Positions 10,791-22,830 of a stretch of 64,000 bases of DNA are shown in pieces (the first letter of the stretch is position 1; each line of letters starts with the position of its first letter). Both the position numbers and the translations under genes were made by a program. Under the pieces are notes generated by a model. It did no database searches, was not told the DNA's origin, and worked only from the letters and a program-made list of their open reading frames with translations. The DNA comes from Rhinopithecus roxellana (taxonomy: Eukaryota > Chordata > Mammalia > Primates > Cercopithecidae), in assembly GCF_007565055.1 (NCBI RefSeq), contig NC_044565.1:42111711-42175710 (forward strand), read 5' to 3'.

Positions 10791-12709
10791 TGGAAAAATA
10801 CCTTAAACAGAATGCCAACCATCCTGCCTTTGAGAATGCTTCTATTCCAATGGAAAAAAAAAAAAAATGGCCACTCTAACCACCTATTGAAAGCTAATGG
10901 CTTCTTAATTATTCTTTCCAGGAAGTACTTGGCTTCCCAACAGGCCTTGCATCTCCTTCCCTCCACTCCACCCCACCCCATATTGAAGCGAGCCTAGATT
11001 CCTTTAGTACTGTCAGCATTTTCATGGGATGAACTTGGGGAAAATATTGTGACCTACACAGAAGAGAGTCTTATGATGGGAAAAGGCTCTTTCTATCATT
11101 TCTGGGTGATAGCATAAGATCTTTATTAGGTCAGTGCCTTGCACGAGCCACAAGCCTCTTAGGGAGGTAATCTGTCCAGCTCATCCTGTCACCTTTCAAC
11201 TTAGTGCCAGTCAGTAATGATGTGCTCTAGCTGTCATCTCTATTATCCTTGTGCAATAAGTTCGTCTGCCTCCTTCTATCTTCAGTTCGTTTGGAGTCCA
11301 TTTAGCATCTTTACTTAGATATGTTTGGTAATTACATCTGAGAGCCCATGAAGCGCTAACCATTCAAATAGTTTTCAACTGGGCCTTGCATGAGAGAGCA
11401 TGAGCATTAGTAGCAAACACTACTTTTGATTTTCATGTGATAACAAAATCGAACAAAAAACAAAAATATATTAGAACAACAAAAATCTGGTGGCCTCCTT
11501 TGGGAAAGGTTACAAGATAAGCACTTACATAATCAATGCTACATTCATACAATGAGATGCTGCTCCTTCTCCACATCTCTTTTATTTACAATAGATCTTG
11601 CTTTAAAAGTACCTGCCCATTAATTGTAGATGACAGACTAATAAAATGAAGTCAGTTTAATAAACGCTGTATCAGAATATCCCATCTTCTAATGTGGCAA
11701 TGTGAAATTTCACCACTGGAGGAAGCATTTAACATTCTGACTATTTTAATACTTTTAATAAATATTTGCAATTCCTATGATAAAGCATCCCAGTAGAAAA
11801 TGCATTTCCTCCAAAATTTATGGGGCTGCTGGCAGGTGGCCATTTTCTAATTTTCTGTCTCACTTATATACATTTATTACAGATTTCTAACTATCGCTTT
11901 TTTGCTTTTTGAATGACTATGAGCATGCTGTTTTGTCTGAATAGAAATGTATGTGGTTAAAATTGAGGTGGCAAACCAGAGCTTTCTGGTTTGCAAATTG
12001 GAGGGTTGGTCATATCCTCTTGGTGGCTCCTTCCACATCTATTTTATTCAGCTCTGTAATACATTTAAGGTCTTCAGAATCTACATGGGACCAGAGGATC
12101 CTTTATTCAGTTCTTCAGTAGTGAAAAGTTGGGAGCAGGCATAGGGACAGGGTTAGGAATAGGTGTGGGGTCATATAGTCTGAACTATTGAACTTTGAGC
12201 TTGCCCATAGAATGCTGCAGAATTTGTAAAATACTTGTTAGAGTAATACGACTTAGAGAGACAGTAATATCCAGGTTAGATATATTTCAAATACAAAGGG
12301 AAGAAAACTATGCAAATTCTATGGTAAATCTTTCTGTAGAACAGAAAAAAATAACTTTTTAAAGTTTACCATCACCCTTTAATATACATTTCCATCTTTG
12401 TTAGACCTCTCCATGTAAAATTAGTGGGTACATCTCAACGCAAACATTGTAAAACAAAGCTCACTCTTTGTGCTACTTCATATTTCTACCTTCTGACATA
12501 CTCAAGATCTAATTCCTTATCTGCGTGCTGGATTTCACTTAAAGTTATTGTCATTCTCTATAGGCAGAACAGAAATCTGAAGTATTTTTCAGGCATTTTA
12601 TTTCAATGCTATCTCCAGGCCTTCTTGTCCTTCCTATTCAATGTCTCTTTACTCATTTCCTTCTTCAATTCCCACTGACATTGCCCTGGCTTATTTGTTT
12701 ATTATCACT

Positions 12710-12945
12710 GATGGCCACTACTTATGTATGAATCATTTAATCAATGCATTACTTCATTTAAGCTGTCCAACAGTCCTCTGAATCAGGTGATAATATATCC
12801 TCACTTTACAGACAAAGAGGGAGGCAGAAAGTCTCAGTGACTTTCCCAGAGTTACTCAGCTAGGAGGCCTTAGTGCTGGGATTTGAACCCTGGCACCAGA
12901 AATGAGGCTGTGAACCACTAGGCTCTCGACCCTTCCAGAACCCCC
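12710..12945 (-). repeat. MIR SINE, nearly full length (minus)
   Basis: Read on the plus strand: ATGAATCATTTAATC, TCCTCACTTTACAGACAAAG, GAGGCAGAAAGTCTCAGTG, ACTTTCCCAGAGTTACTCAG, GGGATTTGAACCCTGGCACC, then GAACCACTAGGCTCT. This covers almost the whole 260-bp MIR consensus in reverse, including the tRNA-derived head at the right end. Confidence 0.7.
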
Positions 12946-13089
12946 ACCAGCTATTATAAAACCTTCATAAATGATCTTTCTGATTGCTTTGTCCTGTGTC
13001 TCCTATTCCTCTTTATATTTATGCCACAGACTGCTTACAAAACCATGGTTCATACCACAACCTTCAAAACCTCTGATAGTACCTTCATG

Positions 13090-13560
13090 CCCATCATTTA
13101 TTCATTCGGTCATTCATTTATCATTCATTCTCTTATTTCATTTATTCAACAAATATTTGTGAGTCATACATTATGTACCAGGCAAAATCTAGGCACTGGG
13201 GATATGGTAAGGTTAAAAAGTCATCCAAAGCTCTTGCCTAGTGAATGATAAGTCAGGAAATAGTGATACAACACTATCTGGGCTAGTAGTAAGTACTATT
13301 AAGAAAAATAAAGCAGAGCATAGGACAGAGAGAGAGAGAGGATTTGTTGTTTTAGATGAGATAATTAGGAGAAGCCTCTGCAATAGTTACATTTAAGTGT
13401 GTCCCCAAGCAACAGGAAGGAGAATGTATTCTAGGCCAACGGGGAAGAGCATTCAAGAAAAAGTGAAAAGCAAGTGCACAGTACTTAAAGCAGGGCTGTG
13501 CTGAGCCTGTTCAGGAGCAGCCAGGAGGCCAGGGAGACTGAAGTAGAACAGAGTGCTGAG
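13090..13560 (-). repeat. Ancient L2-like LINE fragment (minus)
   Basis: It begins with CATTCATT units, then TTTATTCAACAAATATTTG, a TATGTACCAGGCAAAATC part, AGGCACTGGGGATATGG, and further on AATAAAGCAGAGCATAGG and GGGGAAGAGCATTCAAG. This is the common antisense tail of an old LINE (L2 class) continuing into a less certain upstream part. Internal (GA)n at 13327-13340. Confidence 0.45.
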
Positions 13561-13597
13561 ACAAGAGAATTGAGGGAATCTGGGGGGCCCTATAAAT

Positions 13598-13906
13598 TAG
13601 GGGTAGCCAACCCCCAGGCTCGGGACTGGTACCAGTCCATGGCCTGTTAGGAACCTGGCAGCAGGAGGTGAGTGGCTGGCGAGCGAGCATTACTGCCTGA
13701 GCTCCACCTCCTGTCAAATCAGTGGTGGTATTAGATTCTCATAGGAGTTAACCCTATTGTGAACTGTGCACGTGAGGGATCTAGGTTACACACTCCTTAT
13801 GAGAATCCCATACCTGATGGAACAGTTTAATCCCGAAACTGGCCCCCAACCCCCGTTCATGGAAAAATTGTCTTCCATGAAACTGGTCCCTGATTAGAGA
13901 CTGCTG
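13598..13906 (+). mobile_element. MER1B-like hAT-Charlie transposon with 8-bp target duplication
   Basis: The body follows MER1B (a non-autonomous Charlie3 relative) closely: GGGGTAGCCAACCCCC, GGTACCAGTCCATGGCC, GCATTACTGCCTGAGCTCC, TAGATTCTCATAGGAG, GGAAAAATTGTCTTCCATG, with terminal bases pairing as inverted repeats. The flanks CTATAAAT (13590-13597) and CTATAGAC (13907-13914) agree at 6 of 8 bases, as expected of a decayed 8-bp hAT duplication. It is shorter than the full consensus, having lost some internal sequence. Confidence 0.82.
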
Positions 13907-14499
13907 CTATAGACTCTGGTAGTGTCCTTGGAATGATATTCCTTTCCCCGTCGCTCCTGTATCTATAATTCCAACATCTTCTGAAAAAAGAGTGACTTGT
14001 CACAATATGCTCTCTCCAAAACTGGACATGTGTCTTACCACCTCTCTGACTTTAATGCATTCTGAAGACCCTCTTCACTGACTTCTGAAATCTTCCCATC
14101 TTTTAAGTCCTATTCCCAATGCCACAGCCCTAGTTAATTCTCTTATGTTCTACCCTGCTTTAGCTCTCTCCTTAATGAGGAAGGGGAGAAGGAGCAGGAA
14201 TATTGTGGAAGGCCTCAGGGATCAGACAGCCTTAAATCAAATCCCAATGTGTGCCTTGCTGACCAGGTCCTTCAGAGCAAGTGAAGTCAACTTTCCAAGA
14301 TACAGAGTGGTTTTGCCATTTTAAAAATACATCAGTACAGGAAAAAAATCTCATAAGGTTTTTGGAGAAACAAGTGAGATTATTTTTACATATTGTACAA
14401 ATCCAATAATTTTCACATTTAAATTACTTTAAAGGTAATTAGAGTTCTGGGATCTTGAGGCCTTCTTATTTATAACCCTAACAGTATGCTCTAGTATTA

Positions 14500-14610
14500 T
14501 GCTTCTACCCATGCTTTCCTGAGTTAGACAGTAAGCATCTTGAGAGCAAGGACCCATATCCAGTTTATCATAGTATTTCCTTCAGCAGGTGCTAAGAAAA
14601 TAGGCAAAAA
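14500..14610 (+). repeat. Possible L2 LINE 3' end fragment
   Basis: ACAGTAAGCATCTTGAGAG, CAAGGACCCATATCC and CAGCAGGTGCTAAGAAAATA resemble the last 100 bp of L2. This is a weak match. From 13907 to 14500 nothing is assigned. Confidence 0.3.
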
Positions 14611-14930
14611 TAACTTATCCAAACAAGCAATTTATGTACTTCATCTAAAATATTTGTGACACAAATGAGGGGAGGATTTTGTAAAAGCTAAAAGTAAGTG
14701 GTTTTGTTTTGTTTTGTTGTAGTGGGGTTGAAATAAAGGGCTTAAGAAATACAACACACAAAGAATGTCTTTATCACCTTAGGGCAGAGAAGAATTATTG
14801 ACCAATATACAAAAAGTACTAAACTCAGGGAAAAAAATGATAAATTTGACTGCATTAAAATATTGGTCCATCAAGTGTGAGTAAAATGACAAGATACAAA
14901 TTATAAGAATATGTGAATAATAATCAGTAA

Positions 14931-15234
14931 TTTTTTTTTTTTTTTTTTTTTTTTTGAGACAGAGTCTAGCTCTGTCACCAGGCTGGAGAGCAGTGGCGCA
15001 ATCTTGGCTCACTGCAACCTCCACCTCCTGGGTTCCGGTGATTCTCCTGCCTTAGTCTCCTGAGTAGCTGGGATTACAGGCACCTGCCACAACGCCCGAC
15101 TAATTTTTGTAGTTTTGGTAGAGACGGTGTTTCACCAAGTTGGCCAGCATGGTCTCGATCTCTTGACCTCATGATCTGCCCGCCTCAGCCTCCCAAAGTG
15201 CTGGGATTACGGGCGTGAGCCACTGCACCCAGCC
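14931..15234 (-). mobile_element. AluS-type SINE (minus)
   Basis: It starts with 25 T, then GAGACAGAGTCTAGCTC, and runs as a full dimer to the head GGGCGTGAGCCACTGCACCC. It lies inside the L1M and so is younger than it. A frame on its minus strand is Alu-derived only. Confidence 0.95.
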
Positions 15235-15746
15235 CAGCAAATAATTTTTATTCAAAATGTAGGGAAAATGTCTACTAACAGAAAAAAGAGAAACAAGATT
15301 ACATGAAAAAAAAAAAAGGAAAATACAATAAAATAGCAAGTTTACAGGAAGTAGGACACAAATTGGAATAAATAAATGAAAAATGATAAAACTTATTTAT
15401 AATTTAGGAAATAATGTTACAGATCTTCATAAGACACATTTTATGCTCATTAGTTTGGAAACAATTAAGATGTTTGATAATAACTATTAGTGGTGAGGAC
15501 ATGGACCCTTGAGAATGCATAGACTCTTCTGGTGGAACTAAAACTTGATACAACCATGTTGGAAAATTGTTTGATACCAGTTTGTGAATTTTCATGCCTG
15601 TGGGTCAGCAGTTCCATATCCAGTTATGTGAATTAGAGAAAGTCTCACTCTTTAGTCCCAGGAGATACGTACAAGATGTTCAGAGAAGCATTGATTGTCG
15701 GAGCAAAACCTGGGACAAACCCTAATTCCTTCAAGAAGACCATACA

Positions 15747-16120
15747 TTTTATGCATTTAATTTTGTCCCCTCAAATCCATGTGTTGAAGCCCTATCACTC
15801 AGTGTGACTGTATTTGGAGATTGAGGCTTTAGGAAGGAATTAAAATTAAATAAGATCATAAGAGTATGGCTCTAATCCAACAGGACTGGTTCTTATAAGA
15901 AGAGAGAGACACCAGAGGTGTGCCCAGAGGAAAGGCCTTGTAAGGACACAACGAGGACAGCTTTCTGAAATCTAGCAAGAAAAAAACCTCACTAGAAACC
16001 AACCCTGCCAGCACCTTAATCTTGAACTTCCAGCTTTCAGAGCTTCGAGACATAAATTTCTATTTTTTATGCAATCCAGTCTGCAGTATTTTGTTATGGC
16101 AGCTCTAGCAGTCTAATTTG
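15747..16120 (+). mobile_element. MLT1-type MaLR solo LTR
   Basis: Blocks TTTAATTTTGTCCCC, GTGTTGAAGCCCTATCACTC, GTGTGACTGTATTTGGAG, CTTATAAGAAGAGAGAG and CTGCAGTATTTTGTTATGG are typical of MLT1. Perfect 5-bp duplications ATACA flank it (15742-15746 and 16121-16125), matching ERV-L integration. It has no internal region, so it is a solo LTR from homologous recombination. It splits the L1M ORF2 remnant. Confidence 0.82.
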
Positions 16121-16609
16121 ATACATAAATCATTTATGATATATACACACAATGGAATATTATAAAGCAATGAATGTGAATAAACAATAGCTGTACCCAG
16201 CAAGAGGATGAATCCTAAAAACATATTTACTGATCAAATCAAGTTACAAAATACTTTATTCAGTATTATACCATTTTTATAAAGCTTAACAAGAAAGAGT
16301 TAAAATGTAGTATTTTGGTATTATACACATGTGGACTAAGACTAATTTTTTAAAGTAAGGGAATAATGAGCATAAAACTCAGAACAGTGGGAAGATGAGA
16401 GTAAGGCGAGGAAGACCTCATGTAAAAGCAATGGAATTGTTAATGTTTTAGTTTTTAAGTCAAATAATGCGTTTACAAATATTCATTTTATTATGTTTCA
16501 GACTGAATTATAGATAAAAATGTCATTGTTTTTAAGTATAAAATGTTATATAAAAGGGAACAATAGCTGGTTTTGTAGAGAAAAAGTGCTTTTTAAATTT
16601 CATGTGCAA

Positions 16610-16976
16610 TATCTTAATCCATTTGGGCTGTTGTAAGAAAACTCCATAAACTGAGTGGCACGAGAAACAAGATCAATTTATTTCTCTCAGTTCTGGAGAC
16701 CTGGCTGTTCGAGATCAGGTTGCTAGCAGCTTGAATGTCTTATGAGGGCCTTCTTTCTTGTTCATTATGGCACCTTCTTGCTATGTCTTCACATAGTGAA
16801 AGGGGCTGGGGACCTTTCTTGGGCCTCTTTTATAAGGACACTGATTCCATTCAGGAAGGTTGTGCCCTCATGACCTAATCACTGTCCAAAGATTCCACCT
16901 TCTAATGCCTTCACTCTGGGGGTTAGGATTTTAACATATATTTTGAGGAGGGAACACAGACATTCAGATCATAGCA
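16610..16976 (-). mobile_element. MLT1-type MaLR solo LTR (minus)
   Basis: On the plus strand it begins TATCTTAATCCATTTGGGC, contains TCTCAGTTCTGGAGACC, TGCTATGTCTTCACATAG, TGCCCTCATGACCTAATCA, and ends CATTCAGATCATAGCA. It is independent of the plus-strand MLT1 just upstream. A poly-T/pyrimidine stretch follows at 16993-17011. Confidence 0.75.
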
Positions 16977-17011
16977 ACAAATATATGGCTTTCTTTTTTT
17001 TTTTTTTTTTT

Positions 17012-20000
17012 AGTTGCAGTTACTTTCTTCTCTTTTTCCTTCACAGCCTTTACTTTCTTCTTCTTTCTGTATAACTTGGTTCTTCAGAAACTCTAACATG
17101 AGAGAAATAGCCAACTTCAGTAATTTTTTGCCATGAAAAATGCCCCACTGGTATAACAGGTATGTGAGAGTACAATATTCAGAATTGATTCTAGTATAAA
17201 ATTAATTCTCAGTTACTCATAATATTTAATTTGTATATGCAAAGTATGCCTGTATGCCGAGAAGATAATTGACTTTTCTCTGAAGTCTCTCTGTCTACAT
17301 ATTAATTTCATCTTCTCTTTCAGACCCACATACTCATTGAAACTCATTGGCATTATCTGTGTGTACTTAGAGGAGTTGCAATATCAATACGTTTGTCAAA
17401 CATCATCATATCTGGTCTGCTGGGCAGAATTTGTTTGTGTTATCCCAATTCTATAACCGTACAACATTGAACAACTGCCTTCCTACACTTTACGAATTCT
17501 TTCATATTTTACAAGTCACATTCACTGTTGAAGGTTCAGTGTTACTGTAAAATAGCTACATTAAAATACTTATGGCAAAGGCTTTATCAGGTAAGGAGGC
17601 AAATTTTCCAATCTCTAATTGGTAATTTAAAAAATTAAATTCTAAAAATATTAATTAATAGACTATTATATCCCTTGTGCAAATTTGGGGCCACCGCACA
17701 TATACAGAATAAGCAGAGTATTTTCAAGTAATTTTCAATCTGATGTATACATTGATAAAAGATGGAGATGTTGCTGGGATGGGTTGTGATATTTCTTCCC
17801 ACAAAAACATGGCATTTGGGCGATATTTTATAGCCACTTTTCCTATCCTGAAATCTGAAAAAAAAAAAAAAAAACTGTCCATCTTAGCACATGGAATGTC
17901 TTATGACAACCACTGACTTATTTGACTTCAATCAGAAAGTTTTGTGCAAGACATTACCCAAAAAGGAGGATGGACTGTTGAATTATTATTGTATTTAGGG
18001 TTTCTCTTCAGGAAATAGGTTACATGTGAAACACTATTTTAAAATTAATAATTCAGAGTGACACCCATCAACATCATTACCACTAGCTTAGAAACTTTGA
18101 TGATTGAAAAAATACATTTCTTTTCACAAACACCAACCCATTTCATTGGCTGGCTGTATCTGAGCAGGAAACACTGAAGAAATGAAGCAATGTTCGTATC
18201 ACCAGAGAGATCATAATAAAAAGGTTTTCTTTTGCAGATGATTCCAAAACTTAAGCTGCATTAATTTCTCTTTTAAAATAGAGTTTCCTCCCTTTTCTCA
18301 TTCAGTGAAGTTCGTTTTCCTTCCAATGCTAAATCTGTACATACCAAAGGCACGAATACAAAAGCAGACTTCCTCGTTCCCTAATTATCTTTGGCGGAAT
18401 TAGTATCATCAAAAGAAAATCCCAGCGAAATCAACTTACATAAGTAGCAGAACAGGAAACAGCATGTCATTTAAAAAGTCATCTGTTGTTGTGGCCCACC
18501 CACAGCAGCATGGGGATTGAAGCGAGTACCCTCTGCTGGAGACGTCACCAAGGCATGCTGAGCAGATAGAATGAGATGATTGACACCCCATCTCCTAATT
18601 GTTCTAGTGGTTGTGTTACTGTGAGCCAGCTCTTAGTGCTGGAGGAATGATGTGAGTGGCACATTGCAGTTTGTTGTATCTATGCTTAAAGCACCATGTT
18701 CATTCTCAGGTTTACAAATCTCGGTGTTTGGAGTTAGGCCGAAGTTTCTTGGGAACATGCATTAAGTGTCATTGTGTGATACTGAGTTAAGTAGCAATTG
18801 GAGTTGCTCCCTCTCTGAAAATTGACCAGCACTTTGTGAGTCACATCAGGGCTTTTATGGCCGCTTGTAATGAATTCCCATTTAATTTTTACTTTTGTTG
18901 GGTGGACTGGAATCCATAAACATAAGTGGGAGGGCTTCTGGCCATTATGAGAGTGGTAATTCAATTCACAGGAGGCTCTGACAAAATGTACACTGGCTAG
19001 AACTAGATTCTTGCAGCTTACGTTTATCAGAAATTTTCTGTTGAATTACAGCCTGGTAATATCTATTTTCTCATGCATTATCCTATCGGTAATGATAACA
19101 AAATCATGCTAATCCATTCGATTCTTTTTTTTTTTTGACACTGAAACTGAATAGCCCCTCCAGCCAGCCTCTTACATCAAAGTGCTTCTTTCCTATCATG
19201 CCCCTTAAGAACAAAACTGTATTCCACTCTTTGGTACACTCTAATCTTTCCATTTCTATTACAATACTTCATTAATTTGACTACCTCATTTCTTTGTAGC
19301 TTTGAAGAAGGGCAGAAGTGGAAAACACTTGAATTCACAGTAACCTCTGGCAAGAAGGGTCTGTTCTTCCATACATTTCAGCTATTTCCTCCCCACTGGC
19401 TCACTATCGTGTCTGAGTCCCTGTGAGGAGGAGATATGAATCCGTGCCCTCCCACCTTGGGCATCATAAATATCTTTCAGATAATAGATAATTCACCTGA
19501 TCTTAGGCATTCCTGTGCACTTAAGAGATTCTTAGTGTGAAGAGAAAAATGCATTTTGATTTGAGGCATTCCAGGTTTTATGGGGGTGGTAAATTATATC
19601 CCTATAATGGTGGGGAAACTAAAGACTTCTCCCATTACCAAACGTCAACTTTATCTCTTTTTTTCCCCCTTCCCCAACCTCAAAAGAAACATCTGAAAAG
19701 CTACTCAACCTGATAAACAGCAATGTTCCCCTGCATGTAATCCCATGTTTGTGGTACTAAACAAACGTGTATAAGTAACATAGATTACATGTGCATGTGT
19801 AAAGGAAGGTAATTTAGTTACTTTAAATCCCTGAAAGGAAATGTGAACCTCTGTGTGAAGTAGGTTATTCCATTTGGGTGTGCTCTAAAGATTTAAAAAT
19901 GTGTCCTTATAGTGAACCCACATCCACTAGGGTCAAATTTATTAGCTTTAATCTTGCTGTCTGGAGCTGACCTGTTAGTTGTATCTTTTTTTTTAGGACA

Positions 20001-21924
20001 TTTTCTCCAAATTTGATTATTTTTATCTGACTTCTTTTAAGTCTCTTCTGTACGGTTCCTACCAGTTTTCCTTCTGTGACATGGATCCTGGATCCTCACA
20101 ATCCTGATCAACCATTCTCACAGTGCATACCTACTAGGACAGCCTCATCATGGAATACATGTAAATATTGTCTTAGGTTAGTTTTCCTCTGAAAGCAACC
20201 TGAGTCAAACGCTTGGTGCATATAATTTATTTGGGAGACGATCCCAGGAAGTTCAAGTGAAGAAGGTCAAAAAGTGAGAGAAGGGAGAAAAGCCAATAAA
20301 GTATGTGTTAATGAGCTGATTACTGCTGTGGCCAATGGGGCTCCATTACACTGGGGACCCTCTGAGAAACCATGTGGAACACACCTCACAATCATTCTGC
20401 AGGTGCTGGGAGGCCGAGGTGTATATCTACTCATGCTCATTCCCCAACTAGGAGAAAGCTACGACAGGGGCATTAATGTCCAGCATTTCTTCTTTACGCT
20501 TTGCTGCAAAATAAGCATAAAGGTGTTGGGGAAAAACCTCTGGCAAAGCAGAGAGATGTAGGCTTTTGAGGTAAAGAGCTGTGAGCTGCTACAAACTGTC
20601 TACTTATGGTCAGGGGAAGTCAGGTGAGCTGAGGAAACATGGGACAAGAACATCAGGAAGCGCTGCTACAGATGCCAGGCTGGAAAAATAAATGGGGGAA
20701 GCTGGCCAGGTATAGAGCAGTAGGGAATGTTGAACCTGTGGAACTGCCAAACTTAAATCCTACCTGAAGGCATTACAATATAATAATAATAACAATAATA
20801 ATCTAAGCAAAATACAATCACCAGTTTGTAACCCTTGCAACAATGAACAGTAGAAAGAGGGCAAATCTGAGTGCATGTCCTGAAGGGGCCATGTCCTGAA
20901 GGGGGTTAAAGGGGGCTGAAAGGGGCTCCAGCCAGTGGTTACCATCCAATAATGTGGGTTAATGTTGTTAGATCTTCGGGTTTCCTTCTGTGAGAATCCA
21001 AAAATCGAGATTTTATGGGAAATATTTTGATTTTTAAATACTCTACGCATTGAATTTATTTGGGCTCCGGGAAGCACATCTGGGGGTGTCTACCTTCCAT
21101 TTACAGTCTCCGTCCAATATCAACAGCAACAACAGCACAGGGACTATGGGAATCAGGATCTCAGAAGTATGCTAAGCAGCTCATTTGTGCATTTCTGGGT
21201 AAACTGGTTTTGCTAGCACAAGCTTATTCCGTAGAAATCAAGTTTCTGATAGAGCTTTTAAAAAAAGGATTAAGTACATGCAATCAGAGCAGAAATTGGG
21301 CGGTCTCTATGGCTAAATAAACTTCATTTCCATTGAGCCTAACACTCTCTTTGGGGTAGAGCACGGAGGGGGAGCTACAAAATGAGTGAACAGTTTTTCT
21401 CTCTTGTTAATATAACCCAGGTTAAAGAAGCTTTACTTTGCATCAGAAAAATTTAAGGTAGAGCTTTGATCTTCTTCGTATTAAAATAAAGTAATGCATT
21501 ATCCTGACCTCAAAAAAGTAGTCTTAATTAGGGTCCTTGAATGGAATAATTGACCTTGACATTGCCTTCAGCTCAGGACACAAAACTGTTATCAAAATGA
21601 CTTATCAAGAAGTAAGGCATGGAGCAATAAGGACTACTCGTTTAATAACTCTACCTTGTAGAATTTTAAGCTACCAGAACCCTTACACTGCAAGGACAAA
21701 TACTACCTTTGTTGTGGCCAATAGGAGACTACATTGTGTCGAAATGAAATTCATGTTGAGATTATGCATTGGTAAAAAATGTAGTCTTTGTTTAAACACT
21801 AGTATTTGTGATATTTTTGACCTAGTTCATTTGAATCTTAGCAACATTATTTTATTGTGAAATGTTTCTTCAGTGGGTTGCAGCGTATCTTTTTAAGCAT
21901 CACCACAAAGACTGGAAACAGATA
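17012..21924. other. Repeat-poor, gene-less block
   Basis: I recognise no Alu, L1, LTR or DNA transposon in this stretch apart from short homopolymers (poly-A at 17858-17875, poly-T at 19126-19137). There is no ORF above 107 codons and none has recognisable content. The part 20180-20680 has the texture of an old interspersed repeat, but I cannot name it. Low repeat load over 5 kb beside repeat-dense flanks is compatible with conserved non-coding sequence. Confidence 0.55.
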
Positions 21925-22085
21925 AGTGCAGAAAGAGCACTGGGCTAAAAGTCAAGAGATTTCATTCTTGGCCTTTCACTTTGTTGCTATGCAGTGTGGC
22001 CTTGGAAAAATATTTTATACAATCATCTTTAAATTTCTTAAAGCTTTGTTATCTCATAAGGTGAATACAACTATTGCCTTACTTC
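21925..22085 (+). repeat. MIR SINE fragment
   Basis: AAGAGCACTGGGCTAAAAG, TCAAGAGATTTCATTC, a GTGGCCTTGG part and TTATCTCATAAGGTG follow the MIR head and core in plus orientation. The 98-codon frame across it has no protein signal. Confidence 0.5.
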
Positions 22086-22649
22086 TTATTTTGACTTTTC
22101 TTTGTCCTTTTTTTTTGTTTAACCTAAAAATCAAGCTATTGATCATTTCCTCTTACCAAGGCAAACTCTGGGCAAAATGTACAGATGAAAAATATGCCTT
22201 AGTCCCCAAGACCTATCTCTGATCTGTTTTCCCTTCCATGACCCACTTTCTCCCTCAGTGTCCCTTTCCCATACCCACAGGCCACTTTGTCTCACCAGTG
22301 AACTCTACTGTCGCATCGAACTAGGATCTCCTTCAAGGTTTCCAATTAACTATTTATTCCATAGTAAGAAAGACCTGTCTAGTTACTGTCCCTTGTTGTA
22401 TTTGCACTTATTTCTGGTTGAAGAGTTATGATTTCACTCTCCTGTTATAGAAATGCAAGCAATAAGTACCCAAGCAGCAGAAGTCTTAGGGGGCTAGTAA
22501 AGAATGGTTTCTTCTCTATCTCCAGGGTAGGAAACGGGGTGTATACAACACAATATAGAAACTTGAGGCTCAATCTTGGTACAGGTTGTAGAGACAGACT
22601 ATGGTAGGGCCAGGAAAAGGACTCAGGTTCTATGTATTTCAGACTATAG

Positions 22650-22830
22650 ACAGTAAGCATTTATTAGATGACTACCTACTGGACAAGGTGCTAGGGGAAC
22701 AAAAATGAATGTAGCCATCCTTCCTCATTAGGAATTCACAGGTTAGTGGAAGAGGTGGACAGAAGCTGAGATTTAAAAGACAATGCAATGTCTGTACTCT
22801 CAGGCCCATGTAGGGCTTGGCACAGGCCAA
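22650..22830 (-). repeat. L2 LINE 3' end fragment (minus)
   Basis: GTAAGCATTTATTAGATG, ACTACCTACTGGACAAGG, TGCTAGGGGAACAAAAATG and AGGAATTCACAGGTTAGTG are the reverse complement of an L2 tail. From 22086 to 22649 nothing is assigned. Confidence 0.45.

Larger units (their letters stand above)
14745..16455 (+). mobile_element. Old L1M (ORF2 3' end and 3' UTR), split by AluS and MLT1
   Basis: Three pieces in one orientation follow the 3' part of L1 ORF2: 14745-14930 (AAAAAGTACTAAACTCAGG, GATAAATTTGACTGCATT), 15235-15746 (TATTAGTGGTGAGGACATGG, GGAAAATTGTTTGATACC) and 16121-16455 (CAATGGAATATTATAAAGC, GGATGAATCCTAAAAAC). Order and spacing fit one element later broken by the two insertions described separately. 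No frame longer than about 65 codons survives. Divergence suggests an L1MC/L1ME-age element from before the primate radiation. Confidence 0.65.
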
